Assembly: GCF_023227765.1 (NCBI RefSeq)
Contig: NZ_JALKBZ010000001.1
Location: 62,001-126,000, forward strand
DNA length: 64,000 bases
Direction of reading: 5' to 3'
Source of the DNA: Fuchsiella alkaliacetigena
GTDB lineage: Bacteria; Bacillota; Halanaerobiia; Halobacteroidales; Acetohalobiaceae
Part shown: piece by piece, positions 36,285 to 45,975 of the stretch
Position numbering within the stretch: the first letter of the stretch is position 1
Layout: each line of letters opens with the position of its first letter
Notes under the pieces: generated by a model
Database searches by the model: none
Told to the model about the DNA's origin: nothing
What the model saw: the letters and a program-made list of their open reading frames with translations, nothing else
Made by a program: the position numbers and the translations under genes

Positions 36285-36989
36285 TTACAAAAGACCTTTT
36301 CTATGTAAATCTAATTGTCTTTGCAGTACCCAGGCAACTATATCATCCTGTTGCGAACGAGATATATTAATAAATCTAATTCCTAAACCTAGTTTATTTT
36401 TACGATCTGGAAAATCATCCAATCTAAGCACTCTTCCTAATACAGTTTCAAAGTCCAACTTATCAACATCCAACCTTAATTCCATTATTGAATCTAGGGG
36501 AATAAACTCTTTAACTACTAATAATAGTCCTCCCCCGCTGATATCATCGGTTAAGCCCTTTTTAAAGTCCTCTTGCTTATCTTCATCGTAAATTATTTCT
36601 TCACCTGCAAGTAACTTTTCTCGCTCTTCTTCTTCTAAATTAAGCTTTCTATATTCAACACCTAACCTAATAGGCACTCGTACAAAGTCGCGACGCTGAA
36701 TCTTATATACCTCTTTAGGTTGAGTTAAAGAACAGGTAGCAATATTACCTTCTAACTGTCTAGAAACTATCTTTGTTTCAAACTCATATTTAGCCTTTTC
36801 ATCAGTATAAATCACTTTCAGCTTAGTTCCCACCGGCAAAGGAACTACATTTTCTTTCTTGATAGGTAAAGTTACTTTTATTTGTTCTCCTTTGATTTCT
36901 GTAACTTTACTCAAATACTCACCTGCGTGCTTTCCGAACTCCACTATCATTTCTACCGATTGATTCGGTTTCATCTTCAGATCAGCCAT
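36285..36989 (-). CDS. PilZ-domain flagellar brake protein (YcgR/YpfA-like)
   Basis: The 234-residue protein has an N-terminal YcgR-type domain and a C-terminal PilZ domain with the c-di-GMP binding pattern: RRDFVR near residue 104 and DDISGGG near residue 149. It would slow or stop flagellar rotation when c-di-GMP is high. It lies between flhG and cheC, the position commonly taken by a ycgR-like gene in Clostridia. Confidence 0.88.
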   Translation of the reverse strand: MADLKMKPNQSVEMIVEFGKHAGEYLSKVTEIKGEQIKVTLPIKKENVVPLPVGTKLKVIYTDEKAKYEFETKIVSRQLEGNIATCSLTQPKEVYKIQRRDFVRVPIRLGVEYRKLNLEEEEREKLLAGEEIIYDEDKQEDFKKGLTDDISGGGLLLVVKEFIPLDSIMELRLDVDKLDFETVLGRVLRLDDFPDRKNKLGLGIRFINISRSQQDDIVAWVLQRQLDLHRKGLL

Positions 36990-37007
36990 TATTAACCTCC
37001 TCCATCC

Positions 37008-37901
37008 TTACCTTGATAAGTTAACTAAGCTTTTAAAAAAACCCTTAATCCCTTTAGTTTTCTCTTTTTCTTCAATCTGAATATCCAAAATTTTATTTCG
37101 AATATCTTTAATTGCAATAGAAGCCTCACAGTCAGGAAACTCTAGTAAAAAAGGATTCTGCTTTTTAACAGCCTGAGTTACACTTTTATCTTTAGGAATA
37201 GAACCCAAAATATCTAATTCAATATCCAAAAACTCTTTGGCTACCTCTATAATTCTTTTTGAAACCCTATTACCTTCTTTACTGCTTTCAATCTGATTAA
37301 TTACCAAGTTTATCTTAGCATCTTTTTGGTTATTAGAAATCACCTTAATTACCCCATAAGCATCGGTTATGGCCGTAGGTTCTGGAGTACAAAGCACAAT
37401 AGCCTCATCAGCAGCCAAGATAAAGTTAACTACCTTTTTAGAAATTCCAGCTCCAGTATCAATTAAAATAATATCAAATTCGTTCTCCAAAACTTCCCAA
37501 CCGGCAATCAAGTTTTGTAACTGATATTCAGAAAGATTAGCTAAGCTCTCTATTCCTGATACTCCGGGAATAATATTCAATCCTCCCGGGCCCTCAGCAA
37601 CTATTTCCATTATTTCTCTTTTCCCGCTAATCACATGGCCCAAATTATACTGAGGAGTTAAGCCTAGAATTACATCTATATTAGCCATCCCTAAATCAGC
37701 ATCAATAATAGCTATATTTTTATCCTCAGACTGTAAAGCTAAAGCCAAATTAACAGTAAAGTTTGTTTTACCCACTCCACCTTTGCCGCTAGTAACAGTA
37801 TAAGTCCGAGCAATATCACTTTGTTTTTTTTGCTTTTGCTTTGGTTGGGAGTTATTTTTTCCTTTAACTAACTCTCTCAATTTATGTGCTTGATCCTTCA
37901 T
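37008..37901 (-). CDS. flhG: Flagellar number regulator FlhG (YlxH), MinD-like ATPase
   Basis: MinD/ParA-type ATPase controlling flagellum placement and number. The 297-residue protein has the deviant Walker A SGKGGVGKTNFTVNLALAL near residue 36, IIDADLGMANIDVILGL and LIDTGAGIS. The basic, Gln-rich N-terminus (about 25 residues) precedes it. It begins five bases after flhF, its GTPase partner. Confidence 0.95.
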   Translation of the reverse strand: MKDQAHKLRELVKGKNNSQPKQKQKKQSDIARTYTVTSGKGGVGKTNFTVNLALALQSEDKNIAIIDADLGMANIDVILGLTPQYNLGHVISGKREIMEIVAEGPGGLNIIPGVSGIESLANLSEYQLQNLIAGWEVLENEFDIILIDTGAGISKKVVNFILAADEAIVLCTPEPTAITDAYGVIKVISNNQKDAKINLVINQIESSKEGNRVSKRIIEVAKEFLDIELDILGSIPKDKSVTQAVKKQNPFLLEFPDCEASIAIKDIRNKILDIQIEEKEKTKGIKGFFKSLVNLSR

Positions 37902-37905
37902 AATA

Positions 37906-38982
37906 TTACTCCTTTAAAAAGTTATCAGCTATCTGCTTCGGGTCAACCACCTTTATATCTTCAGGTACATTTTGCCCGTTACTAATATAAGAAAGTGGAA
38001 TTTCAAACTCCTCAGTTATATTCAAGATAGTTCCCAAAGCATTAGTCTCATCTAGCTTAGTAAAAATAAATTTATCTATATCTACACTTTTAAACTTTAA
38101 TACTACATCTCTAAGATCAGCTAATTTAGTAGTAGCACTTAAAACCAAGTATGTTTCATCGATTTCAGCGTTCTCCATTAAAGCAGTTAACTCCGACATC
38201 TGCATTTTATTTTGCTGACTTCGACCAGCAGTATCTATTAAAACTAAGTCCTTATCAGCAAAGCGCTCAATAGCTTTAACCAAATCACTAGGAGTAAATA
38301 CCACTTCCAAAGGCACTCCAATAATTTCACTATAAGTTTTTAACTGCTCTACAGCAGCTATCCGATAGGTATCGGCTGTAACTAAAGCCACTTCTTTCTG
38401 CTCCATTAAATTAAACTTAGCTGCTAGTTTAGCAATAGTCGTTGTCTTACCTACTCCAGTTGGCCCTATCAAAGCTACTACCTTTGAGGTATTATTAAGC
38501 TGCAAAGGAGCAACTGGACTTAGTCTCTGCTCTATCTCTTTTACTAGTAAAGACTTCACTTCTTCTGACTCTTCAAGTTGATAAGGATCAGCTTTTTTAG
38601 TTAATGAAGTTAAAATATCAGTAGCTAATTTATTTTTTACTCCTTTAGCTAATAACTTATCAGCTACCTCCTGTAAAGAGGGAGGCAAATTCTGATATGA
38701 ACCGCTCAAGCTTTTAGTCTCTAACTCCTGTAACACATTACTCATCATATCCTTCATTTGTGCTAATTCATCTTGTAATTTAAGATACTCTTCACTATTA
38801 TTTTCCTTTTTTTCATCTTCTACAGTAGCCACTATCTCTACCATTTTCTTACCAAAAAAACCCATGAAGCCACCTTTTTTCAACTTGCGTCTATGCAAAA
38901 TAATAGCCTCTGGGCCCAAATCCGCCTTTACTTTAAACATAGCTTCCTGCATACTCTCTCCACGATAACGCTTAACTTCCAT
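37906..38982 (-). CDS. flhF: Flagellar biosynthesis GTPase FlhF
   Basis: SRP-type GTPase that positions the flagellum. The 358-residue protein has the basic N-terminal region (MEVKRYRGESMQEAMFKVKADLG), the N domain and the G domain with [20 protein letters not shown] near residue 172, DTYRIAAVEQLKTYSEI, LIDTAGRSQQN and FTKLDET. Situated between flhA and flhG as expected. Confidence 0.96.
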   Translation of the reverse strand: MEVKRYRGESMQEAMFKVKADLGPEAIILHRRKLKKGGFMGFFGKKMVEIVATVEDEKKENNSEEYLKLQDELAQMKDMMSNVLQELETKSLSGSYQNLPPSLQEVADKLLAKGVKNKLATDILTSLTKKADPYQLEESEEVKSLLVKEIEQRLSPVAPLQLNNTSKVVALIGPTGVGKTTTIAKLAAKFNLMEQKEVALVTADTYRIAAVEQLKTYSEIIGVPLEVVFTPSDLVKAIERFADKDLVLIDTAGRSQQNKMQMSELTALMENAEIDETYLVLSATTKLADLRDVVLKFKSVDIDKFIFTKLDETNALGTILNITEEFEIPLSYISNGQNVPEDIKVVDPKQIADNFLKE

Positions 38983-38983
38983 C

Positions 38984-41062
38984 TTATATGCTCACCATCC
39001 CTACTGTTTGCACATTTAAGTTTGCTTCCAGTTCATTAAATGATAATACAGTTAAGTCTGAAGAAATCTGTTGGGTTAACTTCTTAAAGTGGTGCCTAAT
39101 TACTGGCGAAGTCAAGACAATAGGGTCGTAACCCTGGTTCATCATCTGCTGTATCTGCTGCGAAAGGTTCTCTAATAACTGCTGTACCCTATTGGGGTCC
39201 ATACTCAAATATGACCCTTGTTCAGTATGTTCAATAGAGTTAGATATCTGCTCCTCCAATTCTGGAGCTAAGGTCAACACATAAATACTATCCTCTTCAT
39301 CTTTATACAGCTTAGAAATCTGCCTAGATAAACCTTGACGCACATACTCCGTTAAGATATCGGTATCTCTAGTATTTCGGGCCCGATCAGCTAAGGTTTC
39401 TAAAATAGCTACTAAATCTCTAACCGGAACTCCTTCTTTCAATAAGTTTTGTAACACCTTCTGAATCTCACCATAAGACATTAAATCAGGAATTAACTCT
39501 TCAATAACTGCTGAGTAGTCCTCACGCAGATTATCAATTAACTCCTTAACCTCCTGTCTACCTAGCAATTCATGTGCATGACCTTTAATCAGCTCTGTTA
39601 AATGAGTTGCTATCACCGAAGGAGGATCTACAATAGTATAGCCAGCTAACTCAGCTTCTTCTCGTTGCTCCTCACTAATCCATAAAGCCGGCAGTCCGAA
39701 GGCTGGCTCGGTAGTTTCAATTCCTTCTACCTCCTCAGTTACCATCCCAGAATCCATAGCTAAGTAATGACTAGCCATAATTTCATAGCTAGCAATTTCA
39801 ATCCCCCGTAAATTGACTCGATAATAATTAGGCTCTAACTGCATATTATCTCTAATCCTAATCGGCGGAATAATAATCCCTAACTCTAAAGCACACTGTC
39901 TTCTGATCATCGAAACTCTATCTAATAGATCTCCACCCTGTTCAGGAACCACCAGCGGAATTAAGTTATAACCAACTTCTACCTCCATCGGATCAACCCT
40001 TAATAGTTCCTCCACATTTTCTTGCTGCTGATACTTAGCAACCTCTTCCTCTTCTTCGCTTACTAAGTCCTCTTCTGGCTCTAACTCCTGCTGAGTCTGA
40101 TATAAGATATAGCCTAAGCCACCTAAAAGAATAGCTAACAGCAAAAATGGTATTGTAGGTAAGCCGCTTACAAAAGCAAAACCGCCTAATACTGCTGCTA
40201 CAATTAAAATACTTTTGGGTTGTGATAGTAACTGACTAGATAAATCGACTCCTAAATTGGACTCCGAAGCAGCTCTAGTAACCACAATACCGGTAGCTGT
40301 AGAAATCAAAAGTGCTGGTATCTGACTAACTAAACCATCTCCTACAGTCAACAAAGTATAGGTTTGCAAAGACTCACCCACCGGCATCCCTTGCTGTAAA
40401 ACTCCAATAATCAAACCACCAATTACATTTATTAAAGTAATTACAATTCCGGCAATAGCATCTCCCTTAACGAACTTACTAGCACCGTCCATCGCTCCGT
40501 AAAAGTCAGCCTCATCTCTAATTGCCTGCCGCTGCTCTCTAGCTTCAGCCTCAGTAATCAAACCAGAGTTTAAATCAGCATCGATACTCATCTGCTTACC
40601 CGGCATAGCATCTAGAGTAAAACGAGCAGCCACTTCGGCTACTCTTTCGGCACCTTTAGTAATTACTACATACTGAATTACAACTAAAATAACGAAAATT
40701 ACAAAACCAACTATATAGTTACCTCCAACTACAAACTCTCCAAAGCTTAAGATCATTTCTCCAGCATAGGCTTCTCCTAAGATCAATCTAGTAGTAGATA
40801 CATTCAAAGCTAATCTAAACAAAGTAGCTACTAATAAAAGACTGGGAAAGACTGAAAAGTCCAAAGGTTCTAAGGTATACATAGACACTAAGAGTACTGT
40901 TAGTGCAAAGGCAATATTACAGGCCAAAAGAATATCTAACATGAAAGTAGGTAGAGGGACAATAAACATGACTACAATCATTACTACCGCTAAAGCAAAA
41001 GCAACATCTACATAATCAGTTAGATTAGCTCGCGGTAAGTTTTCGCTCGGTGTAGACATCAT
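38984..41062 (-). CDS. flhA: Flagellar type III export gate protein FlhA
   Basis: Largest membrane component of the export apparatus. The 692-residue protein has about eight N-terminal membrane helices, the FHIPEP-family signature region (here RLALNVSTTRLIL, EVAARFTLDAMPGKQMSIDADLN), and a large cytoplasmic domain from about residue 340 (YNLIPLVVPEQGG; PPIRIRDNMQLEPNYYRVNLRG). The ATG shares one base with the flhB stop. Confidence 0.97.
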   Translation of the reverse strand: MMSTPSENLPRANLTDYVDVAFALAVVMIVVMFIVPLPTFMLDILLACNIAFALTVLLVSMYTLEPLDFSVFPSLLLVATLFRLALNVSTTRLILGEAYAGEMILSFGEFVVGGNYIVGFVIFVILVVIQYVVITKGAERVAEVAARFTLDAMPGKQMSIDADLNSGLITEAEAREQRQAIRDEADFYGAMDGASKFVKGDAIAGIVITLINVIGGLIIGVLQQGMPVGESLQTYTLLTVGDGLVSQIPALLISTATGIVVTRAASESNLGVDLSSQLLSQPKSILIVAAVLGGFAFVSGLPTIPFLLLAILLGGLGYILYQTQQELEPEEDLVSEEEEEVAKYQQQENVEELLRVDPMEVEVGYNLIPLVVPEQGGDLLDRVSMIRRQCALELGIIIPPIRIRDNMQLEPNYYRVNLRGIEIASYEIMASHYLAMDSGMVTEEVEGIETTEPAFGLPALWISEEQREEAELAGYTIVDPPSVIATHLTELIKGHAHELLGRQEVKELIDNLREDYSAVIEELIPDLMSYGEIQKVLQNLLKEGVPVRDLVAILETLADRARNTRDTDILTEYVRQGLSRQISKLYKDEEDSIYVLTLAPELEEQISNSIEHTEQGSYLSMDPNRVQQLLENLSQQIQQMMNQGYDPIVLTSPVIRHHFKKLTQQISSDLTVLSFNELEANLNVQTVGMVSI

Positions 41063-42123
41063 TAGTACCCCCCTTCATCGTTTAACTGGTATACATAAGC
41101 TAATATTTCAGCAACAGCTTGATATAGCTCCGTTGGTATTTCTTCTCCAATTTCCACACTTCCATATAGGGCCCTAGCTAGAGCCTTCTCTTCCACAATC
41201 TCAATCTCAAATTCTTCGGCCTTAGCCTTAATTCGTTCTGCCACTTCATTTTTACCCTTAGCCACCACTATCGGCGCCTCCATAGTCTCAATATCAAACT
41301 TAACAGCCACCGCAATATGAACTGGGTTAGTAATTACTACATCAGCCTCAGGAACATCCTCCATCATCCGCATTTGAGCCATCTTCTGCTGCTCTCTCTT
41401 AATCCTTTTCTTAACTTCTGGATGTCCTTCCCGCTGCTTTCTTTCTTCCTTAACCTCTTGTTTAGTCATCTTCAGATCCTGTTCGTGCTGCCATTTCTGA
41501 TAAGCAAAATCTGCAATTCCTAAAATAATCAGCACTAAAGAAACTCTAACAGCTACATTAAAAATCAATCTTCCTAAAAACTGCAAGGCTCCACCTAAGC
41601 CCATAGTTCCTAAAAGAAGTATACTCTCCATTTCTGCTCTAATAGTCAAATAAGCTACCACCCCTACAATGGACACCTTCAACAAAGACTTAACTAATTC
41701 TACTAAAGTCCGTAAAGAAAATATTCTTTTCAAGCCAGAAATCGGATTTAGTTTACTTAATTCCGGCTGAATAACCTTCGGAGTAAATAAAAAGCCCACC
41801 TGCACTATTCCTAAAGCAACTCCAATTACCATTATAATTAACATAATCGGAAAAATCAATCTGATTCCAAAAACTACTACTTCCATTAGAATAGAGTTAA
41901 AGTTTTGCGGAGTCAACTCCCAAGTCATGTAATCAGTAAAAAACTTACGCATCAAATATATATTATCTCTTAATATCCCTTCCATTAAAAAGAACATCAA
42001 TAAAAAACTAAATAGAAGAGTAAAGGCCATAGATAGATCTTGACTTCTAGCTACCTGCCCCTCTTCTCGAGCTTCTTCGCGACGTTTCGGGGTCGGTTCT
42101 TCGGTCTTTTCTTCTGTAGACAT
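41062..42123 (-). CDS. flhB: Flagellar export switch protein FlhB
   Basis: Substrate-specificity switch of the export apparatus. The 353-residue protein has four membrane helices and the self-cleaving NP(T/V)H site in VVITNPVHIAVAVKF near residue 265; Val instead of the more common Thr occurs in other family members. The N-terminus has the typical EEKTEEPTPKRREEAREEGQVARS. It directly follows fliR. Confidence 0.97.
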   Translation of the reverse strand: MSTEEKTEEPTPKRREEAREEGQVARSQDLSMAFTLLFSFLLMFFLMEGILRDNIYLMRKFFTDYMTWELTPQNFNSILMEVVVFGIRLIFPIMLIIMVIGVALGIVQVGFLFTPKVIQPELSKLNPISGLKRIFSLRTLVELVKSLLKVSIVGVVAYLTIRAEMESILLLGTMGLGGALQFLGRLIFNVAVRVSLVLIILGIADFAYQKWQHEQDLKMTKQEVKEERKQREGHPEVKKRIKREQQKMAQMRMMEDVPEADVVITNPVHIAVAVKFDIETMEAPIVVAKGKNEVAERIKAKAEEFEIEIVEEKALARALYGSVEIGEEIPTELYQAVAEILAYVYQLNDEGGY

Positions 42124-42127
42124 CTTA

Positions 42128-42913
42128 CTATCCCCCTAAGTCACCCAAAATTGTAATTATTTGATTAATATTACCAAACATCTCTCTAAATAAGCTTCGA
42201 TAAGTAGATACATAGATCGGAATCAACATCGAAAGTACTAAAAAGCCTACTAACATCTTAGTAGGTAAACCAACTACAAAGATATTCATCTGTGGTACAG
42301 CTCTAACAGCTAAACCAAAAACTAAGTCTGTCAAAAATAAAACAGCAATTAACGGCAAAGCAATCTTAAAGGCAATTGGATAAAGCTCTCCTACAATCTT
42401 CAACAGTTCTACAAATAAATTATCAGTCAAAAGCAACTCTGTTAAAGGTACTACTGTAAAGCTTTGAGCTATTGCTCTTAATAAAAAATGATGACCATTA
42501 AGCACTAAAAACAATAAAATAGCTAATATATTTTTAAACTGTCCAGTTAAAGCTGTAGGACTAGCATGTTCGGGATCCATTATATTGGCCATAGCTAAAC
42601 CCATTCTCATGTCTAAAAACTGACCTGCTAACTGAATAGCAACAAATAATAAGAATACTATAAAACCAATAATCAAACCTATAGTTAATTCTCCTAATAG
42701 GTCTATAGCTAAAAAGAAAATATTAGCAGGTAGTTCTAAATAATCAACGGTAACTACATTCCTTAAGACCAAAGTTACCATAAAAGCAAAAGCTGCCTTA
42801 ACACGTTGAGGTATAGCTTGACTACCATAAAAAGGAGCAATTAAAAATAGGCCTATTACTCTGCTCATTATTAGCATTGCTTCATAAATTATCTCTATTA
42901 GTTCTAATTCCAT
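42128..42913 (-). CDS. fliR: Flagellar export protein FliR
   Basis: Inner-membrane core component of the export gate. The 261-residue protein is highly hydrophobic with about six membrane segments and family features such as FLIAPFYGSQAIPQRVKAAFA and ADLVFGLAVRAVPQMNIFVVGLPTK-like sequence (TDLVFGLAVRAVPQMNIF). Between fliQ and flhB; not fused to FlhB. Confidence 0.95.
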   Translation of the reverse strand: MELELIEIIYEAMLIMSRVIGLFLIAPFYGSQAIPQRVKAAFAFMVTLVLRNVVTVDYLELPANIFFLAIDLLGELTIGLIIGFIVFLLFVAIQLAGQFLDMRMGLAMANIMDPEHASPTALTGQFKNILAILLFLVLNGHHFLLRAIAQSFTVVPLTELLLTDNLFVELLKIVGELYPIAFKIALPLIAVLFLTDLVFGLAVRAVPQMNIFVVGLPTKMLVGFLVLSMLIPIYVSTYRSLFREMFGNINQIITILGDLGG

Positions 42914-42924
42914 AGGCTTAACTC

Positions 42925-43197
42925 CTATACTCCGACATAATTAGGAATATTAATAAATAATCTACTTACATAATCCAATAAAGTATTTAACATCCAAGGA
43001 GCAAAAAGCATTAAAGCTCCTAATACAGCTAGGATTTTAAAAATAAAGGATAATGTCTGTTCCTGCACCTGGGTAGTAGCCTGAAAAATACTAACGGCTA
43101 ATCCCGTAATTAAGCCTAAACCTAACATAGGAGCAGTAATTAAAAGCACATGAATCAAAGCTTCTCGACCGATATCTACCACCATCTGCTGTGTCAC
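42925..43197 (-). CDS. fliQ: Flagellar export protein FliQ
   Basis: Small export gate component with two membrane helices. The 90-residue protein shows TQQMVVDIGREALIHVLLITAPMLG and GLAVSIFQATTQVQEQTLSFIFKI. The GTG at 43197 has AGAGGTG six bases upstream; a GTG three codons earlier lies in the ribosome site. In the fliP-fliQ-fliR run. Confidence 0.96.
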   Translation of the reverse strand: MTQQMVVDIGREALIHVLLITAPMLGLGLITGLAVSIFQATTQVQEQTLSFIFKILAVLGALMLFAPWMLNTLLDYVSRLFINIPNYVGV

Positions 43198-43217
43198 TAT
43201 AAACACCTCTCCTCAAG

Positions 43218-44003
43218 CTAATTAAAGGTCATTACTAGAGATCTAATTACTAAGTACCAACCGTCCACCAATACAAATAGCAATACCTTAAAAGGCAAAG
43301 AAATCATAACTGGTGGTAACATCATCATTCCCATAGACATTAAAACACTAGCTACTATCATATCAATCACTATAAAAGGTAAATAAACTATAAATCCAAT
43401 TTGAAAAGCCATCTGCAGTTCACTAATTACATAAGCGGGAATTAAAACATAAGTTGGCACTTCGTTTTCATTAGCCGGTCTCTCCAAATCAGCTAAGTCA
43501 ATAAATAAGGCTACATCCTGCTCTCTAGTCTGATTAAACATAAACTCCCTTATAGGTTCTATTGCTTCTTCATAGGCTTCAGTTTGATCTATTTCTTCAG
43601 CTAAATAAGGCTGCACTGCATTATCGTAAACCTGACCCCAAACAGGAGCCATAATGAAAACACTTAAGAAAATAGCTAAACCAATAATCACCTGATTGGG
43701 AGGCATAGTCTGCGTTGCTAAAGCTCTTCTAATCAAAGATAAAACTACTACTACCCGCACAAAGGAGGTCAGCATTATCAATATTGCTGGGGCTAAAGAA
43801 AGAACAGTCAACAGTAAAATAATCTGCAAAGGCAGCACTAAGTCCTGATTACCATCGGCATTATCTATTTCTAGATTAATATCAGGAATATTAAAGGTAG
43901 GCTGAGCTTGAGCTATACCTTGGCTGGCTATAACTATCAACAGTACTACCGCTAAAATAATTAAGATTGATTTATTTCTATTAATAATCATTATTCTAGT
44001 CAT
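43218..44003 (-). CDS. fliP: Flagellar export protein FliP
   Basis: Core export gate component. The 261-residue protein has a hydrophobic signal-like N-terminus (residues about 12-33), PTFNIPDINLEI, then the family block ILLLTVLSLAPAILIMLTSFVRVVVVLSLIR, and later LIPAYVISELQMAFQIGFIVYLPF and MGMMMLPPVMISLPFKVLLFV. ATG at 44003 overlaps the end of fliO; an ATG at 43991 is possible. Confidence 0.96.
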   Translation of the reverse strand: MTRIMIINRNKSILIILAVVLLIVIASQGIAQAQPTFNIPDINLEIDNADGNQDLVLPLQIILLLTVLSLAPAILIMLTSFVRVVVVLSLIRRALATQTMPPNQVIIGLAIFLSVFIMAPVWGQVYDNAVQPYLAEEIDQTEAYEEAIEPIREFMFNQTREQDVALFIDLADLERPANENEVPTYVLIPAYVISELQMAFQIGFIVYLPFIVIDMIVASVLMSMGMMMLPPVMISLPFKVLLFVLVDGWYLVIRSLVMTFN

Positions 44004-44337
44004 CCTTACTAAAAACCTTCTTTAGTCTTTCTAACCAGTATTCATCTTTAAATTTATCCTGCTCCTTGCTTAATTCGGCCAAAGCTTGAGAATCACTTAA
44101 CTTAGCTAAAAGTTCTATCCTTTCAGAACTGATACCCAAAACCCAGTACTCATCCAATACCTTAACTAAATAAAGTGCCTGCTCTGAGCTAAAGTATAAC
44201 TTCTCCAAAATCTGTAGCTGCTGTCCAGTTCCAGATAACAGGCTTTGCTTCTTGATAAATTTAGCTAGGAGTATAATTAAGGCAATAATTACTGTTAAAT
44301 AAAATAACATCCTTATTAGTTGCCAGGAAAAGTTCAT
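43996..44337 (-). CDS. fliO: Flagellar protein FliO
   Basis: Small single-span membrane protein assisting FliP assembly. The 113-residue protein has one membrane helix near the N-terminus (residues about 7-26) and a basic/hydrophobic cytoplasmic domain (LQILEKLYFSSEQALYLVKVLDEYWVLGISSERIELLAKL) of the FliO type. ATG behind AGAGGTG. It precedes fliP, as usual. Confidence 0.88.
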   Translation of the reverse strand: MNFSWQLIRMLFYLTVIIALIILLAKFIKKQSLLSGTGQQLQILEKLYFSSEQALYLVKVLDEYWVLGISSERIELLAKLSDSQALAELSKEQDKFKDEYWLERLKKVFSKDD

Positions 44338-44348
44338 CTTAACACCTC

Positions 44349-44714
44349 TTATTTACTTAAAACTTTATCAATAGCCTGAATAACTCTTTCCTTTTGAAAA
44401 GGCTTAACTATAAAACCTTTAGCACCAGCTCGAATAGCCTGCACTACCATTGAATCTTCCCCCATTGCACTACAAATCAAGATATTGGCCTGAGGGTCTT
44501 CAGCAATAATTTCCTTAGTAGCTGTAATTCCATCCTTCTTGGGCATAGTTATATCCATAGTAACTAAGTCTGGGTTTAATTTCTTATATAATAGCACCGC
44601 TTCTTCACCATCAGCAGCTTCACCTACCACTCTAAACTTATTCTCTATTAATATATCTTTAATCATCATCCGCATAAAAGCCCCATCGTCAACAATTAAA
44701 ATCTTTTTGCCCAT
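44349..44714 (-). CDS. cheY: Chemotaxis response regulator CheY
   Basis: Single-domain receiver that binds the flagellar switch when phosphorylated. The 121-residue protein has the acidic pair D9-D10, phospho-acceptor D54 in LVTMDITMP, Ser82 and the lysine K104 in VKPF. It sits between fliY and fliO, as in Bacillus. ATG with GGAGG upstream. Confidence 0.97.
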   Translation of the reverse strand: MGKKILIVDDGAFMRMMIKDILIENKFRVVGEAADGEEAVLLYKKLNPDLVTMDITMPKKDGITATKEIIAEDPQANILICSAMGEDSMVVQAIRAGAKGFIVKPFQKERVIQAIDKVLSK

Positions 44715-44724
44715 AACAGACCTC

Positions 44725-45975
44725 CTACAGACTATTCAACCTTTCTTGAGGGCTAACTATGTCGGTAACTCTAAAGCCAAAGTTTTCATCGATTACCACA
44801 ACCTCACCTTTAGCAATTAGCTTACCATTAACTAATAAATCCACCGACTCTCCAGCTAACTTATCTAGCTCAATTACAGAGCCATTTCCTAATTCCAGTA
44901 CTTCTTTAATTAACATCTTAGTCTTACCTAGTCTAACAGTAACCTCTAAAGGCACATCCTGAATCAAAGCAATATTGCTAGGAATTTCTGCTTGCCCTCC
45001 TGCTCCTAGCTCTGAAAACTGTACCGACTGCACTTCCACATCTCCTTGGCTACTCACTGCTCCACTCTTGCTAGCAGCAATAGACTGTTGTCCGGGTTGT
45101 TGAGCTGCCGGGCCCTGAACAGGCTGCTGAGGCTGTTGTTGGGTCTGCTGAGCCGCCACCTGTTGTTGCTGTTGTTGAGGCGCAGCTTCTTGAGACTGTT
45201 GTTGAGCTGCTGCTCCATTATCACTAACCGCCACTTCTTCTTGAGCTTCTTCTTCCTCAGATCCTGGATCCATTAGATAAGCAACTAACTCTTTAGCAAA
45301 ATCAATCTCCATAATTTGAATGATTTCACTATCGATTAAATCACCAATACTGAGATTAAAGGAAATCTTAGCTATATCACCTTCAGGGTCTAAGCTTCTT
45401 TGTTCGACTTCATCGGTGTTTAAAGTCAATAATTCAGCATTAGGTGGAGAAATATTCACCTTTTGTCCGTGCATAAAGTCCGACATAGAAGTAGAAGCTG
45501 AACCCATCATCTGATTCATCGCCTCTCCAACTGCACTTAAATGAAGATCCGTTAACTCCTCGTCAGGCTCACTACCATCGCCACCCATCATTAAATCAGC
45601 GATAATAGCCGCATCTTCAGTCTGAATTATCAGCAGATTAACCCCTTCCAAACCTTCAACGTAGTCCACATCAACCAAAACACAGGGGCGTTCATACTCA
45701 TTAATCAGCTTATTAAAGGTAGTAATCTTAACTTCCGGAGCTGTAATCTCCACTTGCGTATCTAATAAGCTATATAAAGCTGTAGCAGCAGAGCCCATAG
45801 ATATATTACCTACTTCGCCAATAGCATCCTTCTCCATTTCATTCAATAGCTCTTCTTCAGCAGGCTCATCTGCATTCGGAGTAGCTTCTCCATTTTGCTG
45901 TTCTTCATTTTCTTCTCCATTATCATCATCTAATAAAGCATTAATTTCATCTTGAGATAAAACGTCATCACTCAT
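44725..45975 (-). CDS. fliY: Flagellar motor switch phosphatase FliY (FliN/CheC fusion)
   Basis: C-ring protein that also dephosphorylates CheY-P. The 416-residue protein has an N-terminal [12 protein letters not shown] motif of the CheY-binding type, a CheC-like domain with [20 protein letters not shown] and [19 protein letters not shown] active-site helices, a Gln/Pro/Ala-rich linker (about residues 250-315), and a C-terminal FliN domain ([32 protein letters not shown]). The ATG at 45975 follows GGGGAGG and overlaps the fliM stop by eight bases. Confidence 0.95.
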   Translation of the reverse strand: MSDDVLSQDEINALLDDDNGEENEEQQNGEATPNADEPAEEELLNEMEKDAIGEVGNISMGSAATALYSLLDTQVEITAPEVKITTFNKLINEYERPCVLVDVDYVEGLEGVNLLIIQTEDAAIIADLMMGGDGSEPDEELTDLHLSAVGEAMNQMMGSASTSMSDFMHGQKVNISPPNAELLTLNTDEVEQRSLDPEGDIAKISFNLSIGDLIDSEIIQIMEIDFAKELVAYLMDPGSEEEEAQEEVAVSDNGAAAQQQSQEAAPQQQQQQVAAQQTQQQPQQPVQGPAAQQPGQQSIAASKSGAVSSQGDVEVQSVQFSELGAGGQAEIPSNIALIQDVPLEVTVRLGKTKMLIKEVLELGNGSVIELDKLAGESVDLLVNGKLIAKGEVVVIDENFGFRVTDIVSPQERLNSL

